NCBI RefSeq assembly: GCF_017406825.1
Contig: NZ_JAFQXT010000047.1
Span: 1 to 33,350 of the forward strand
Direction of reading: 5' to 3'
Length of the DNA stretch: 33,350 nucleotides
Source of the DNA: Methanobrevibacter sp.
GTDB lineage: Archaea; Methanobacteriota; Methanobacteria; Methanobacteriales; Methanobacteriaceae
The position numbers were made by a program, and so were the translations under genes. Below are positions 1 through 7,424 of this stretch, one piece after another (position 1 is the first letter of the stretch; the number at the start of each line of letters is the position of its first letter). The notes below the pieces were generated by a model. The model was not told the DNA's origin and made no database searches. It saw only the letters and a program-made list of their open reading frames with translations.

Positions 1-40
1 AAAAAAAAGAGAAAAAAAGTGAATAGATGTGAATCTATTC
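1..40 (-). terminator. Intrinsic terminator after mch
   Basis: Reading the minus strand, the end of mch runs into a perfect 8-bp inverted repeat (GAATAGAT / ATCTATTC, positions 21-40, 4-nt loop) that overlaps the stop codon. It is followed by two U-rich tracts separated by CTC. The hairpin plus U-run arrangement is seen directly; termination there is inferred. Confidence 0.7.
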
Positions 41-1006
41 ATCTACACCAAAGGATTTTTTAAGCAAGTCAGCGTTGACAAATCCTTCCTTATAAATTTT
101 ACCTGTGGTTAAATCATTGATTACTACTTCTGCAGGAGCAAACATTCCTTTATCAATTTGGTAGAAATCAAATCCTGCTTCTTTAAATACATCAAAGAAT
201 GGTTTGCCATATCCGTCAGCTGCTGAAGATGGTAATTGTGCTGCTACGTTAGCAATGTCATCGCCTTCTTCGGATTCTACATAGTAGTAAGTTCTTCCAC
301 CGAATAAAACAGCATCATTGGTTTTGCCCATTGCTTTGAGTCCGTCCGGGTCAACCGGTGCGATTGGTGCAATACCTGCGGCGTGTTTTACTTTGGTTAC
401 ATCGAATTTAATAAATTCCAACATTTTGTAAGTTCCGTTTTCAACAACTCTTCCTGAAATTTGGATGGATCCAACAAGGGAAGATGTAGGAGCTACAAGC
501 AAGTAAACATCTTTAACATCAACGTCACATTCATCAGCAATGTATTGGGCAACTTCTTCACCAGGCAATACGTCAGCTTCCAAAGTTAAGATGGCCAAGT
601 CAGCGTCTTTGTCTTCGTAGCCGATTTCTTCGTAGGTTTCAGCTGGTTTTAATGCGATTGCCCTTGCAGGTCCTGAACCTAATGCAAAGAAATCTCCCAC
701 GGATACGGACCAGCCTGCTTTTTGTGAACCTAAGGTTGAAATTGAAGGTGAGTCAGTTTTGATTTTTACTGAAGGAAGTGCGAATTTTTCAGACAAATCT
801 CCTGGAATTGAAATTCCAACATCTGCGAGTCCGCCAAGACAAACTTTAGTATAAAGTTCTCCTGCTTTAAAACTTCCATCTACATTAACACCACAGTCAA
901 TAACAGTAGCGCCATTATCTAAAGTTGCAACAGCGATGTTTAATTCATCTGCTTTTTCAATCATTACATCTACGGTTTTTTTAGCTTCTACGTTTACACT
1001 TACCAT
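35..1006 (-). CDS. mch: Methenyltetrahydromethanopterin cyclohydrolase
   Basis: Mch interconverts formyl-H4MPT and methenyl-H4MPT in the cytoplasm, the third step of CO2 reduction to methane. The 323-residue product has the family's usual length and is recognised over its whole length: the N-terminal VSVNVEAKKTVDVMIEKADE segment, the FALGSGPARA motif (about residues 106-115) and the GRTYYYVE segment near residue 240. The ATG is preceded by AGAGGT eight bases upstream. The gene appears monocistronic, with a terminator overlapping its stop codon. A 7-bp inverted repeat (1029-1046) lies where transcription should start. There is no sign of damage, and the assignment is firm. Confidence 0.96.
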   Translation of the reverse strand: MVSVNVEAKKTVDVMIEKADELNIAVATLDNGATVIDCGVNVDGSFKAGELYTKVCLGGLADVGISIPGDLSEKFALPSVKIKTDSPSISTLGSQKAGWSVSVGDFFALGSGPARAIALKPAETYEEIGYEDKDADLAILTLEADVLPGEEVAQYIADECDVDVKDVYLLVAPTSSLVGSIQISGRVVENGTYKMLEFIKFDVTKVKHAAGIAPIAPVDPDGLKAMGKTNDAVLFGGRTYYYVESEEGDDIANVAAQLPSSAADGYGKPFFDVFKEAGFDFYQIDKGMFAPAEVVINDLTTGKIYKEGFVNADLLKKSFGVDE

Positions 1007-1028
1007 AGTTTTAACCTCTAAAAAATTT

Positions 1029-1046
1029 AACTTAATATCTTAAGTT
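1029..1046 (-). promoter_or_regulatory. Inverted repeat in the mch promoter
   Basis: AACTTAA and TTAAGTT form perfect 7-bp arms around a 4-bp spacer, 23 bases upstream of the mch start codon. On the minus strand a TATA-like AATATAATT lies at about 1058-1066, so the expected transcription start falls in or next to this repeat. That position would suit an operator. AT-rich DNA yields such palindromes by chance, so this is tentative. Confidence 0.3.
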
Positions 1047-1075
1047 ATTATGTAGAATTATATTGTTATTATTAT

Positions 1076-2983
1076 TTAAGTTTGACTAACAATTTCTTCG
1101 ACATTGATTTTTTCCTGAGCCTTGGCTAAAATATCTTCATCGCCTGACTCATCGATGATTCTTTGAAATGCATCGTCGGATTCCAGAATATCAAAAGCGA
1201 ATAAACGAACATCCTTAGAAATGGAGTTTAAAACAATGTCAATCCATTCCTCTTCAGTATCAACATAATCCAACATATAATCCATATTATCAAGTTTATA
1301 CTGACTTTCTTTAGCTATTTTAACAAGCAACTCTCTATTTTTAACTTTTAACAGAGCATTTTCACGGTTATAGAAATAGAATTTATAATTTAAACCAGTT
1401 GAAGGGTTCTCAGATGATAAAATATCATAGTTATGGTCATGTATTGCAATATCCGCCAACACCTGTTCATCGGTGATCTTATCTAACGTAATTTCCTGAA
1501 CCGGCTTTATTTGTGATCTGTCAACAATGTATGCCAGGAATGACTGATTGCTAGAATTTTGAACAATGAATAATTGAGTAATGTCGTCGAAATCATTTAA
1601 ATTGAATTTCCTGAAAAAGGATTTGTCGAGATTTTGAATTATTTTTCTTCGAATTTCGGGATCTGAATCCTTATCCTTCAATACATCAATCTTATACCAT
1701 AGAGGATATTCTTCTATCAATTCACAGTCATCAAAAAGAAGATTTATGTTTGCCCCATCAGAGACTTTCCAATCATCCAAACCTGAAACATCGACCAGTG
1801 AACTGCAGTTTCTAAACATTCCCTCCATTGATTTGATATTTCCCACATCCCATGATTTCAAGGCGGAAACATCAGCAAGTGAACTGCAATTCTTAAACAT
1901 CCCTTCAGTTGATTTGATATTGCTGACATCCCATGATTCAAAAACTGAAACATTTTCAAGAAGTTCACATCCGTTCAGCATGCTTTTTAGGGAATTGACT
2001 TTAGAAATATCCCAATCCTTCAATGCTGAAATGTTTGTCAGTGAAGAACAGTTCTTAAACAGGAATTCGAAAGAGGTTACATTGGAAACATCCCAATCCT
2101 TCAGAGCTGAAATGTTTTTTATAGAACTACATCCTTCAAAAAGTCCTGAAATCCTATTTATATTGGACAGGTCCCATGATTTCAAAGGGGAAATATTTTT
2201 AAGAGAAGTACAATAAGAAAATACTGACAGAAGACTTTTATTACGTGTCATGGCGCTTAAATCCCAATTGGATACGGCTGAAATATCATTAAGACTTATG
2301 CAACCTCTGAACAATGCTGTTAAATTGAAAACATTGTTCATATTCCAATTTTTTAAAGCGGAAATGTTTTCAAGAGATGTACAGAATTCAAAAAGACATC
2401 CCATATCCTTCACATTGCTGACATCCCAATTTTTCAAAGGTGAGATATCCCTGATTTGCCTGCAATCAGAAAAAAGATAATGCATATCGTCCACCTTGCC
2501 TACATCCCAGGCGGCAAGCGGAGAAATGTCCTCTATGGAACTGCAGCCCATAAACATGCAGGACATATTGATAACGCTTGACATGTCCCAATTGGCCAGA
2601 GGAGAGATATCCTCCAAACTTGAACATCCTTTAAACATGTTGCTGACATCATTTACCCGAGAAAGGTCCCAATTATCCAATGAAGAGATTTCCACCAATG
2701 ATTCACAACCTGAAAACATGTCCCGTGTTGATGCGACATTTCCAACGCCAAATGTAACTATGGCCTTAAGATTAACCATGTCCTTATATCTTCCGGCCAG
2801 ATTTGTTTCGCCGAACAAATCTTCACTAATGAATTGAATGTCCTCACGGTTTTTAACATCAGCCCAATTGGTTAGATTTGTACCGTTGGTCAATATAATA
2901 AGAACATTAAATTCGCGCAATTCATAAATGCTTTCAGTAGTTGTGTTTAAATGTTCAAAATCATTCAAATAAATTCTAGCCAT
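1076..2983 (-). CDS. BspA/DUF285-type repeat protein without signal peptide
   Basis: The 635-residue product has three parts. Residues 1-85 form a unique N-terminal region. Residues about 86-425 hold thirteen copies of a 27-residue leucine-rich-like unit with the pattern (M/L)F-x-x-C-x-S-L-x-x-I-S-x-L-x-x-W-D-V-S-x-V; each unit has one Cys. Residues about 426-635 are a helical tail reminiscent of HEAT-like repeats. The repeat matches the DUF285 family, usually found in secreted bacterial, protist and gut-archaeal surface proteins. Here there is no signal peptide, membrane segment or anchor, so the protein should be cytoplasmic. The ATG has a good AGAGGA site. A role in protein binding is likely, but the partner cannot be named. 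Confidence 0.85.
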   Translation of the reverse strand: MARIYLNDFEHLNTTTESIYELREFNVLIILTNGTNLTNWADVKNREDIQFISEDLFGETNLAGRYKDMVNLKAIVTFGVGNVASTRDMFSGCESLVEISSLDNWDLSRVNDVSNMFKGCSSLEDISPLANWDMSSVINMSCMFMGCSSIEDISPLAAWDVGKVDDMHYLFSDCRQIRDISPLKNWDVSNVKDMGCLFEFCTSLENISALKNWNMNNVFNLTALFRGCISLNDISAVSNWDLSAMTRNKSLLSVFSYCTSLKNISPLKSWDLSNINRISGLFEGCSSIKNISALKDWDVSNVTSFEFLFKNCSSLTNISALKDWDISKVNSLKSMLNGCELLENVSVFESWDVSNIKSTEGMFKNCSSLADVSALKSWDVGNIKSMEGMFRNCSSLVDVSGLDDWKVSDGANINLLFDDCELIEEYPLWYKIDVLKDKDSDPEIRRKIIQNLDKSFFRKFNLNDFDDITQLFIVQNSSNQSFLAYIVDRSQIKPVQEITLDKITDEQVLADIAIHDHNYDILSSENPSTGLNYKFYFYNRENALLKVKNRELLVKIAKESQYKLDNMDYMLDYVDTEEEWIDIVLNSISKDVRLFAFDILESDDAFQRIIDESGDEDILAKAQEKINVEEIVSQT

Positions 2984-3060
2984 GTCAAGTCCTCTTCAAT
3001 ATTTACTTTGTCATATTGAATATATAATTCTTACATCAGCCTTAAAAAAATTTTATATTT

Positions 3061-3561
3061 CTAAAACCTGTCAAAGTGAACTTTAGACGGGTCATATCTA
3101 AGTTTTACTTCTCCTTCATGGGCAGGATATCCAATACAAATCACAGAGAATGGAATGCAATAATCAGGAATATTTAAATACTCCTTTAACTTTAATGTTC
3201 GATCCTCAACCGGATGAAAACCCAGCCAAACAGCACCCAATCCTTCATGGGTCGCCTGAAGAAGTATATTTTCATTGCATGCCCCCAAGTCCTGTTCAAT
3301 CATTCTAAGGGCTTTGGCCTTATTCAGATTTCCTAATGTGACAATCAAATGAGATGCATTGGCAGCAGGTTTGGCAAACTGATGCATTTCTGAAATAGCT
3401 TCCTTATCCTCCTTATCGGAAACGACAATGAATTCCCATGCCTGCTGGTTGCAAGCGGAAGGTGCCTGCATTCCCGCTTTAAGCAGGTTTTCAATTATCT
3501 CATCGGGAACCTTTTCATCCGAATATTTACGTACACTTCTTCTTTTAAATATTAAACTCAT
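3061..3561 (-). CDS. Nitroreductase-family FMN oxidoreductase
   Basis: A 166-residue member of the compact nitroreductase family, which binds FMN as a dimer and uses NAD(P)H; the physiological substrate is unknown. Seen in the sequence are the N-terminal FMN-phosphate motif RRSVRKY (residues 7-13), the NQQAWEF segment near residue 40, and the GLGAVWLGF segment near residue 110. The length fits the short branch of the family. Its ATG directly abuts the stop codon of the upstream CLC gene, with a GGTGG site inside the CLC end, so the two are almost certainly co-transcribed and translationally coupled. Why a chloride exchanger and a flavin reductase should be coupled is not clear. Confidence 0.88.
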   Translation of the reverse strand: MSLIFKRRSVRKYSDEKVPDEIIENLLKAGMQAPSACNQQAWEFIVVSDKEDKEAISEMHQFAKPAANASHLIVTLGNLNKAKALRMIEQDLGACNENILLQATHEGLGAVWLGFHPVEDRTLKLKEYLNIPDYCIPFSVICIGYPAHEGEVKLRYDPSKVHFDRF

Positions 3562-5118
3562 TTAACCACCAAACAACTCTTCAATTTCTTCACGTACAAA
3601 CGGATAATCATTTCTATCGGTTAAAACCTGAATCTGATCAGAATAGTTTATCTTAAAGTCCTCTGTTGGAATTATGTATTTGCCGTTTCTGATTACAGAT
3701 ACCACTATAGCATTTTTCGGGAAAGGAATATCCTTGATTTTAAAATTAATATAATTGCAATCTAAAGGAACCAGATATTCTGACAATACATGTTTTGAAG
3801 GCTTTTTAACATACTCCCTGTTTTTAGTTAATAATAATCTGTCATATAATGACTCATAAACCGGCTCATTGCCAAGTAAAGTTGGAACAACATAAGCGAT
3901 TAATGATACAATGACCATCGCCACAAGAGACTCGGTTGACCCGGACATCTCCGCTAAAAGAACAATGCCTGTAATTGGAGACCTAACTGTCGCTGCGAAA
4001 AATCCGGCCATTGAAATAATTATGAACCGATAAATCAGATCATGCTCCCATCCGAATACCGGAACAACCACAGAACCGAATACCGCACCAATATAAGCAC
4101 CCAATACCAGAATCGGTAAAAATATTCCTCCAGGCGCTCCTGATGAGAATGAAAACATTGAAAACAGGTATTTTAAAACTAACAATAACAATAATATCCC
4201 AAGTGATGGAATTGCCACATCCAGCATATCCATCATAAAGTGTCCTCCATCACTGATTTCAGGAATCAGCAATGCAACAACACCTGAAACCATAAAGACC
4301 AATACGAATTTGAGCCAGGACGGGATTTTAAGACTGTTCATAAAATCATTGGACCTGATCATTCCAATATTGTAGACATAACCCAAAAGGCCTATGAAAA
4401 TCCCCAATACGATTAGAATCCAATAAGAAGCAAGGGGAATATTTAGCACGGGAAAACTTAATATTGTGGACTGGCCGAAGATTATTTTTGAGATAAAATC
4501 AGACACTATTGCAGAAACCAATGCTATGAAAACAAGTGTCTTGTCGAATCCATGGTTGATTTCTTCAAAGACAAAAATAACTCCCGCCAATGGCGCATTG
4601 AACGCAGCTGTAATACCTACTGCAGAACCTACAAGAATCAACCTTAACTCATCGGTTTTTGATCCCTTGAATAGTTTGGCGATTCCCTTTCCGGCCATAC
4701 CTCCAATCTGAACTGAGGGACCTTCAGGACCCAGTGACAGTCCGCCCAAAGCAGTTAAAACACCGGCAACTATTTTTGAAAATAACACTTTAATCCAGTT
4801 TGCCTCCATATGGCCCTTTACCTCAGCATAAACCTGCGGAATGCCGCTTCCAGCAGAGTCAACTTCCCATTTAGTTAAAAAATCGATTAAAAGACCCATG
4901 ACAGCAAGTGCAATGAAAAATAATATTATGTAAAATACATTCCCATGTATGATAGTTAAATAGTCTCTTAAAATGCTTTCCGAACCTGCAAGTAAAAAAC
5001 GGTATAAGCAGACCATCAGTCCTGCAAATATGCCCACAAATACTCCTTGAACCGTTAAACGGAAAATATATTTTGGATTTTCACTTACTGATTTTAGTGT
5101 TCTTTCGAGTGCCTTCAT
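3562..5118 (-). CDS. CLC-type chloride/proton antiporter with C-terminal TrkA-C-like domain
   Basis: A polytopic membrane protein of about 518 residues. All three CLC selectivity-filter signatures are present: GSGIP (about residue 91), GPEGP with the gating glutamate (about 127), and SGAPGGIFLP (about 330). An EE pair follows the second signature in the sequence VFEE, matching the internal proton-transfer glutamate of exchangers, so H+/Cl- exchange rather than passive conduction is inferred. The last 75 residues form a soluble domain of the TrkA-C (RCK-C) type instead of CBS domains, suggesting ligand control. A GTG at 5121 is possible, but the ATG at 5118 is preferred. The promoter is divergent from the first ATP-grasp gene. 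Confidence 0.9.
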   Translation of the reverse strand: MKALERTLKSVSENPKYIFRLTVQGVFVGIFAGLMVCLYRFLLAGSESILRDYLTIIHGNVFYIILFFIALAVMGLLIDFLTKWEVDSAGSGIPQVYAEVKGHMEANWIKVLFSKIVAGVLTALGGLSLGPEGPSVQIGGMAGKGIAKLFKGSKTDELRLILVGSAVGITAAFNAPLAGVIFVFEEINHGFDKTLVFIALVSAIVSDFISKIIFGQSTILSFPVLNIPLASYWILIVLGIFIGLLGYVYNIGMIRSNDFMNSLKIPSWLKFVLVFMVSGVVALLIPEISDGGHFMMDMLDVAIPSLGILLLLLVLKYLFSMFSFSSGAPGGIFLPILVLGAYIGAVFGSVVVPVFGWEHDLIYRFIIISMAGFFAATVRSPITGIVLLAEMSGSTESLVAMVIVSLIAYVVPTLLGNEPVYESLYDRLLLTKNREYVKKPSKHVLSEYLVPLDCNYINFKIKDIPFPKNAIVVSVIRNGKYIIPTEDFKINYSDQIQVLTDRNDYPFVREEIEELFGG

Positions 5119-5121
5119 CAC

Positions 5122-5194
5122 TTAATATTTTTTATTACAAATCATATAAATTATCTTCCAAAATATAAATATCACCTCATATAAACTATTTTCT
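5122..5194. promoter_or_regulatory. Divergent promoter between CLC and ATP-grasp gene 1
   Basis: The 73-bp gap carries a TATA-like box for the plus strand (AAATATAAAT, 5161-5170), placed so that transcription should start only a few bases before the ATG at 5195. No ribosome binding site precedes that ATG, so a leaderless or nearly leaderless mRNA is inferred. For the minus strand a TTATATGAT-like box lies near 5140. Confidence 0.5.
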
Positions 5195-6904
5195 ATGAAC
5201 ATGCAAAATAAGAAAAACATCATTATTGTTGAATGTAAATCAACAGGAACTAATTTTATTGCAGATATAATTAATAGAGGTTACAATCCGGTAATGCTTG
5301 ACACCAAGTATGCGGACTCAGATATTGGAAAAGATTATGAAGAAACACTCCGGAATGAACATTCAGAGGTTGAATATGATTTCGACTTGATTACTGAAAA
5401 GGACACTTATGAAGAGACTCTTGAAATGGTGAAGGAATGGGACCCTATTTTGGTTTTGCCCGGAAATGAAAAGGGGGTTATTCTGGCAAGCAAATTGGCA
5501 TATGACTTGAATTTGAAATGCAATGATATTGAAAATCTTGATTCAATGACCCTAAAAGATGAAATGCAAAACAGACTAGCTGAAAAAGGCCTTCGTTCAA
5601 TAAGAGGAAAAGTCATAAAAACAATCGAAGAAGCGATAGAATTCTATGACGGCGAAGATTTAGACCAAGTGGTGCTGAAACCTACATACAGTTGTGGAGG
5701 AGCCAGCGTAAGGATCTGTACAGACAAGGAAGAAATGATAATGTATCTGAACGAACTATTGTCAAAAACCAACAGATATGGTGATGAATTAAATGAAGTT
5801 CTAGTTCAGGAACGCATTCTTGGTGATGAATATATCGTAAATACCGTAACATGCGAAGGGCATCACCGCGTGACTTTGGTTTGGAAATATAACAAAATAC
5901 GAACAACAGACGGAGCTATTGTATATGATACCTGTGAAACCGTGAATGAATTAAACCTTGGTGAAGCGGAAATGGTGGAATATGCATATAATGTGGCGGA
6001 TGCGCTTGGAATAGAATACGGTCCGGTTCATGGTGAATATATGATTGATGAAAAAGGTCCCGTTTTAATAGAGGTCAATTGCCGTCCATGCGGAGGGCAT
6101 ATGCCTGCTAAATTCCTTGACCAAATTTCAGGCCAGCACGAAACAGACAGCATATTGGATGCCTATTTAAAACCTGACCGCTTCAAAGAAAAATTAAAAA
6201 ACAGATACCGCCTACACGGTCATGGAGCATTGAAATTCTTTATTGTGCCTAAAGACATGGTGGCGATTTCCTCACCAATGGAAAACATCAGTATCAAATT
6301 AGAAAGCCATGTGCAAACTTCAATGGATGATTTTGATGAAACAGATAAGAAAACATACTTTAAAACTGAAGATTTAGACAGCAGTTGCGGTATTGTATAT
6401 TTGGCTCATAAGGACTATGGTGTAATCCAGGATGATATTAATTACCTTAGAAACGTTGAAAAACATGCGTTTTCATTAGTTTTAAGTGAAGAAAAACCAA
6501 TAGAAACTGAAGATGAAAATATTGACCTGGATAAAGTCAAAAGATTAATAGACATAGGTGACGTGTACGGAACTGGACTGTTCATTACCGATGAAACCAT
6601 ACCAGACATTGATGTTTTACAGATCTCCCCAGACAAACTTGGAAACATCAGAAGTGAATTTGATTACATAATTGTCAATCTAAATGAAAGTATGATCAAA
6701 AACAGTACTGGAGATTTAGTCAACATCCTGTTGGACAGCTTTGATAAAATAAAAGCCGGAGGATTAATACTAATTCCAAAATCCACATACAAACTTTTCA
6801 CCAATGAAAGGAGAGGTGTAGAAGCATTGATAAAACTGTTGAACCTTAAAATTGAGCTTCCTCCTTATGGAATGGAAAACATTATTATAGCTTCTAAAAA
6901 ATAA
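5195..6904 (+). CDS. ATP-grasp ligase with methyltransferase-like C-terminal domain, copy 1
   Basis: A 569-residue soluble protein, one of three paralogues in the window. Residues 1-115 form a pre-ATP-grasp Rossmann domain (NIIIVEC, then LVLPGNEKG). Residues about 120-335 form the ATP-grasp fold, with the ATP lysine in VLKPTYS (162), a glycine-rich loop SCGGAS, VQERI (206), HGEY (281) and the metal-binding LIEVNCRP (293-298). Residues about 445-569 look like the later strands of a Rossmann methyltransferase (FDYIIVNLNES, AGGLILIP, IIIASK) without the SAM loop. ATP-grasp enzymes of this type join a carboxylate to an amine through an acyl phosphate; the substrate is unknown. Copies 1 and 3 are closest (both NCRPCGG). 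No ribosome binding site is visible. Confidence 0.85.
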   Translation: MNMQNKKNIIIVECKSTGTNFIADIINRGYNPVMLDTKYADSDIGKDYEETLRNEHSEVEYDFDLITEKDTYEETLEMVKEWDPILVLPGNEKGVILASKLAYDLNLKCNDIENLDSMTLKDEMQNRLAEKGLRSIRGKVIKTIEEAIEFYDGEDLDQVVLKPTYSCGGASVRICTDKEEMIMYLNELLSKTNRYGDELNEVLVQERILGDEYIVNTVTCEGHHRVTLVWKYNKIRTTDGAIVYDTCETVNELNLGEAEMVEYAYNVADALGIEYGPVHGEYMIDEKGPVLIEVNCRPCGGHMPAKFLDQISGQHETDSILDAYLKPDRFKEKLKNRYRLHGHGALKFFIVPKDMVAISSPMENISIKLESHVQTSMDDFDETDKKTYFKTEDLDSSCGIVYLAHKDYGVIQDDINYLRNVEKHAFSLVLSEEKPIETEDENIDLDKVKRLIDIGDVYGTGLFITDETIPDIDVLQISPDKLGNIRSEFDYIIVNLNESMIKNSTGDLVNILLDSFDKIKAGGLILIPKSTYKLFTNERRGVEALIKLLNLKIELPPYGMENIIIASKK

Positions 6905-6954
6905 TTTCTTTTTTTAAATTAATGGGGAAGTTTACAGTTAATTTGAACTTCTCC
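6905..6954 (+). terminator. U-tract and hairpin between convergent genes
   Basis: Right after the copy 1 stop there is a T-rich tract (TTTCTTTTTTT), then an inverted repeat GGGGAAGTT / AACTTCTCC (6924-6954, one G-U pair) that overlaps the stop codon of the opposing TFS gene. Archaeal termination often relies on the U-tract alone. The hairpin may serve either strand. Confidence 0.35.
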
Positions 6955-7255
6955 ATGTGTTTCCACATTTTGCACAACGTATAAAATTGGTTGGGGCTTC
7001 ATCTGCCGATCGGGTCTGTACGGTCCACCAGTATCCTTTTGTTCCACCGCACTTGTAGCAGGTTATTGTGGTTGTAGGCAGAGCTACATTGTTACTGTCG
7101 GTTACAATCACCTTCGCTTCGGGATTTTTTTCACCATCCATATAGTATTGCTTCTTAATATCCTCATTTGAAAGTGATTTTTCAAAGCCGCATCTACATC
7201 TGATTATGCCTTTCTTTGGCATTAGCATTGCACCGCAATCAGGACAGAATTCCAT
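6938..7255 (-). CDS. tfs: Transcription factor S (TFIIS-like RNA cleavage factor)
   Basis: TFS stimulates transcript cleavage by stalled archaeal RNA polymerase. From the ATG at 7255 the product is 105 residues with two zinc ribbons. The N-terminal one begins MEFCPDCG, as in RPB9/TFS. The C-terminal one has CYKCGG, the QTRSADEAPT hairpin with the catalytic Asp-Glu pair, and CAKCGNTW. ATGs at 7270 and 7303 are also open, but family alignment and GGTG upstream favour 7255. Oddity: the second half of the N-terminal ribbon reads C-x-C rather than the usual C-x-x-C. The gene sits between two ATP-grasp paralogues, convergent with copy 1. Some archaea carry divergent TFS paralogues, so this may not be the only copy. 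Confidence 0.92.
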   Translation of the reverse strand: MEFCPDCGAMLMPKKGIIRCRCGFEKSLSNEDIKKQYYMDGEKNPEAKVIVTDSNNVALPTTTITCYKCGGTKGYWWTVQTRSADEAPTNFIRCAKCGNTWRSSN

Positions 7256-7321
7256 ATCATTAAACACCATTAAAAATTCGTAAGTATTAATATAATGAAA
7301 CATGTTTATAAAATAATCGGT

Positions 7322-7411
7322 TCAAAAAAATAAGAAGGATGAGATGAAAAAACATCTGACTTTTTCCTTCGAATCTGTTGACCCCGGTTCTACAAGTATA
7401 ATATTTCTCAT
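7322..7411 (-). pseudogene. Remnant start of a further ATP-grasp paralogue
   Basis: Thirteen bases after the stop of ATP-grasp copy 2 there is a ribosome binding site (AGAGGAT) and an ATG that opens MRNIILVEPGST. This closely matches the first residues of the neighbouring paralogue (MRNIVIVECVST), including the first beta strand of the pre-ATP-grasp domain. The similarity stops after about 13 codons, where the reading frame runs into a hairpin and U-tract and ends after 29 codons. The simplest reading is a tandem copy of which all but the start was deleted, joining its first codons to the operon terminator. A functional leader-like peptide is a less likely alternative. Confidence 0.55.
7323..7370 (-). 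terminator. Intrinsic terminator after ATP-grasp copy 2
   Basis: On the minus strand a nested hairpin (GAAGGA / TCCTTC outer arms at 7334-7339 and 7365-7370; AGATG / CATCT inner arms at 7342-7346 and 7353-7357) is followed by TTATTTTTTT. It should end the ATP-grasp copy 2 transcript, after the 13-codon remnant. Confidence 0.6.
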
Positions 7412-7424
7412 TGATAATCCTCTT

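Noticed and set aside
1746..2837. Three plus-strand open frames (1746-2216, 2250-2480, 2496-2837) with repeated segments
   Set aside because: They are mirror images of the 81-bp repeats of the DUF285 gene on the other strand. Their repeats follow that period, and none has a ribosome binding site.
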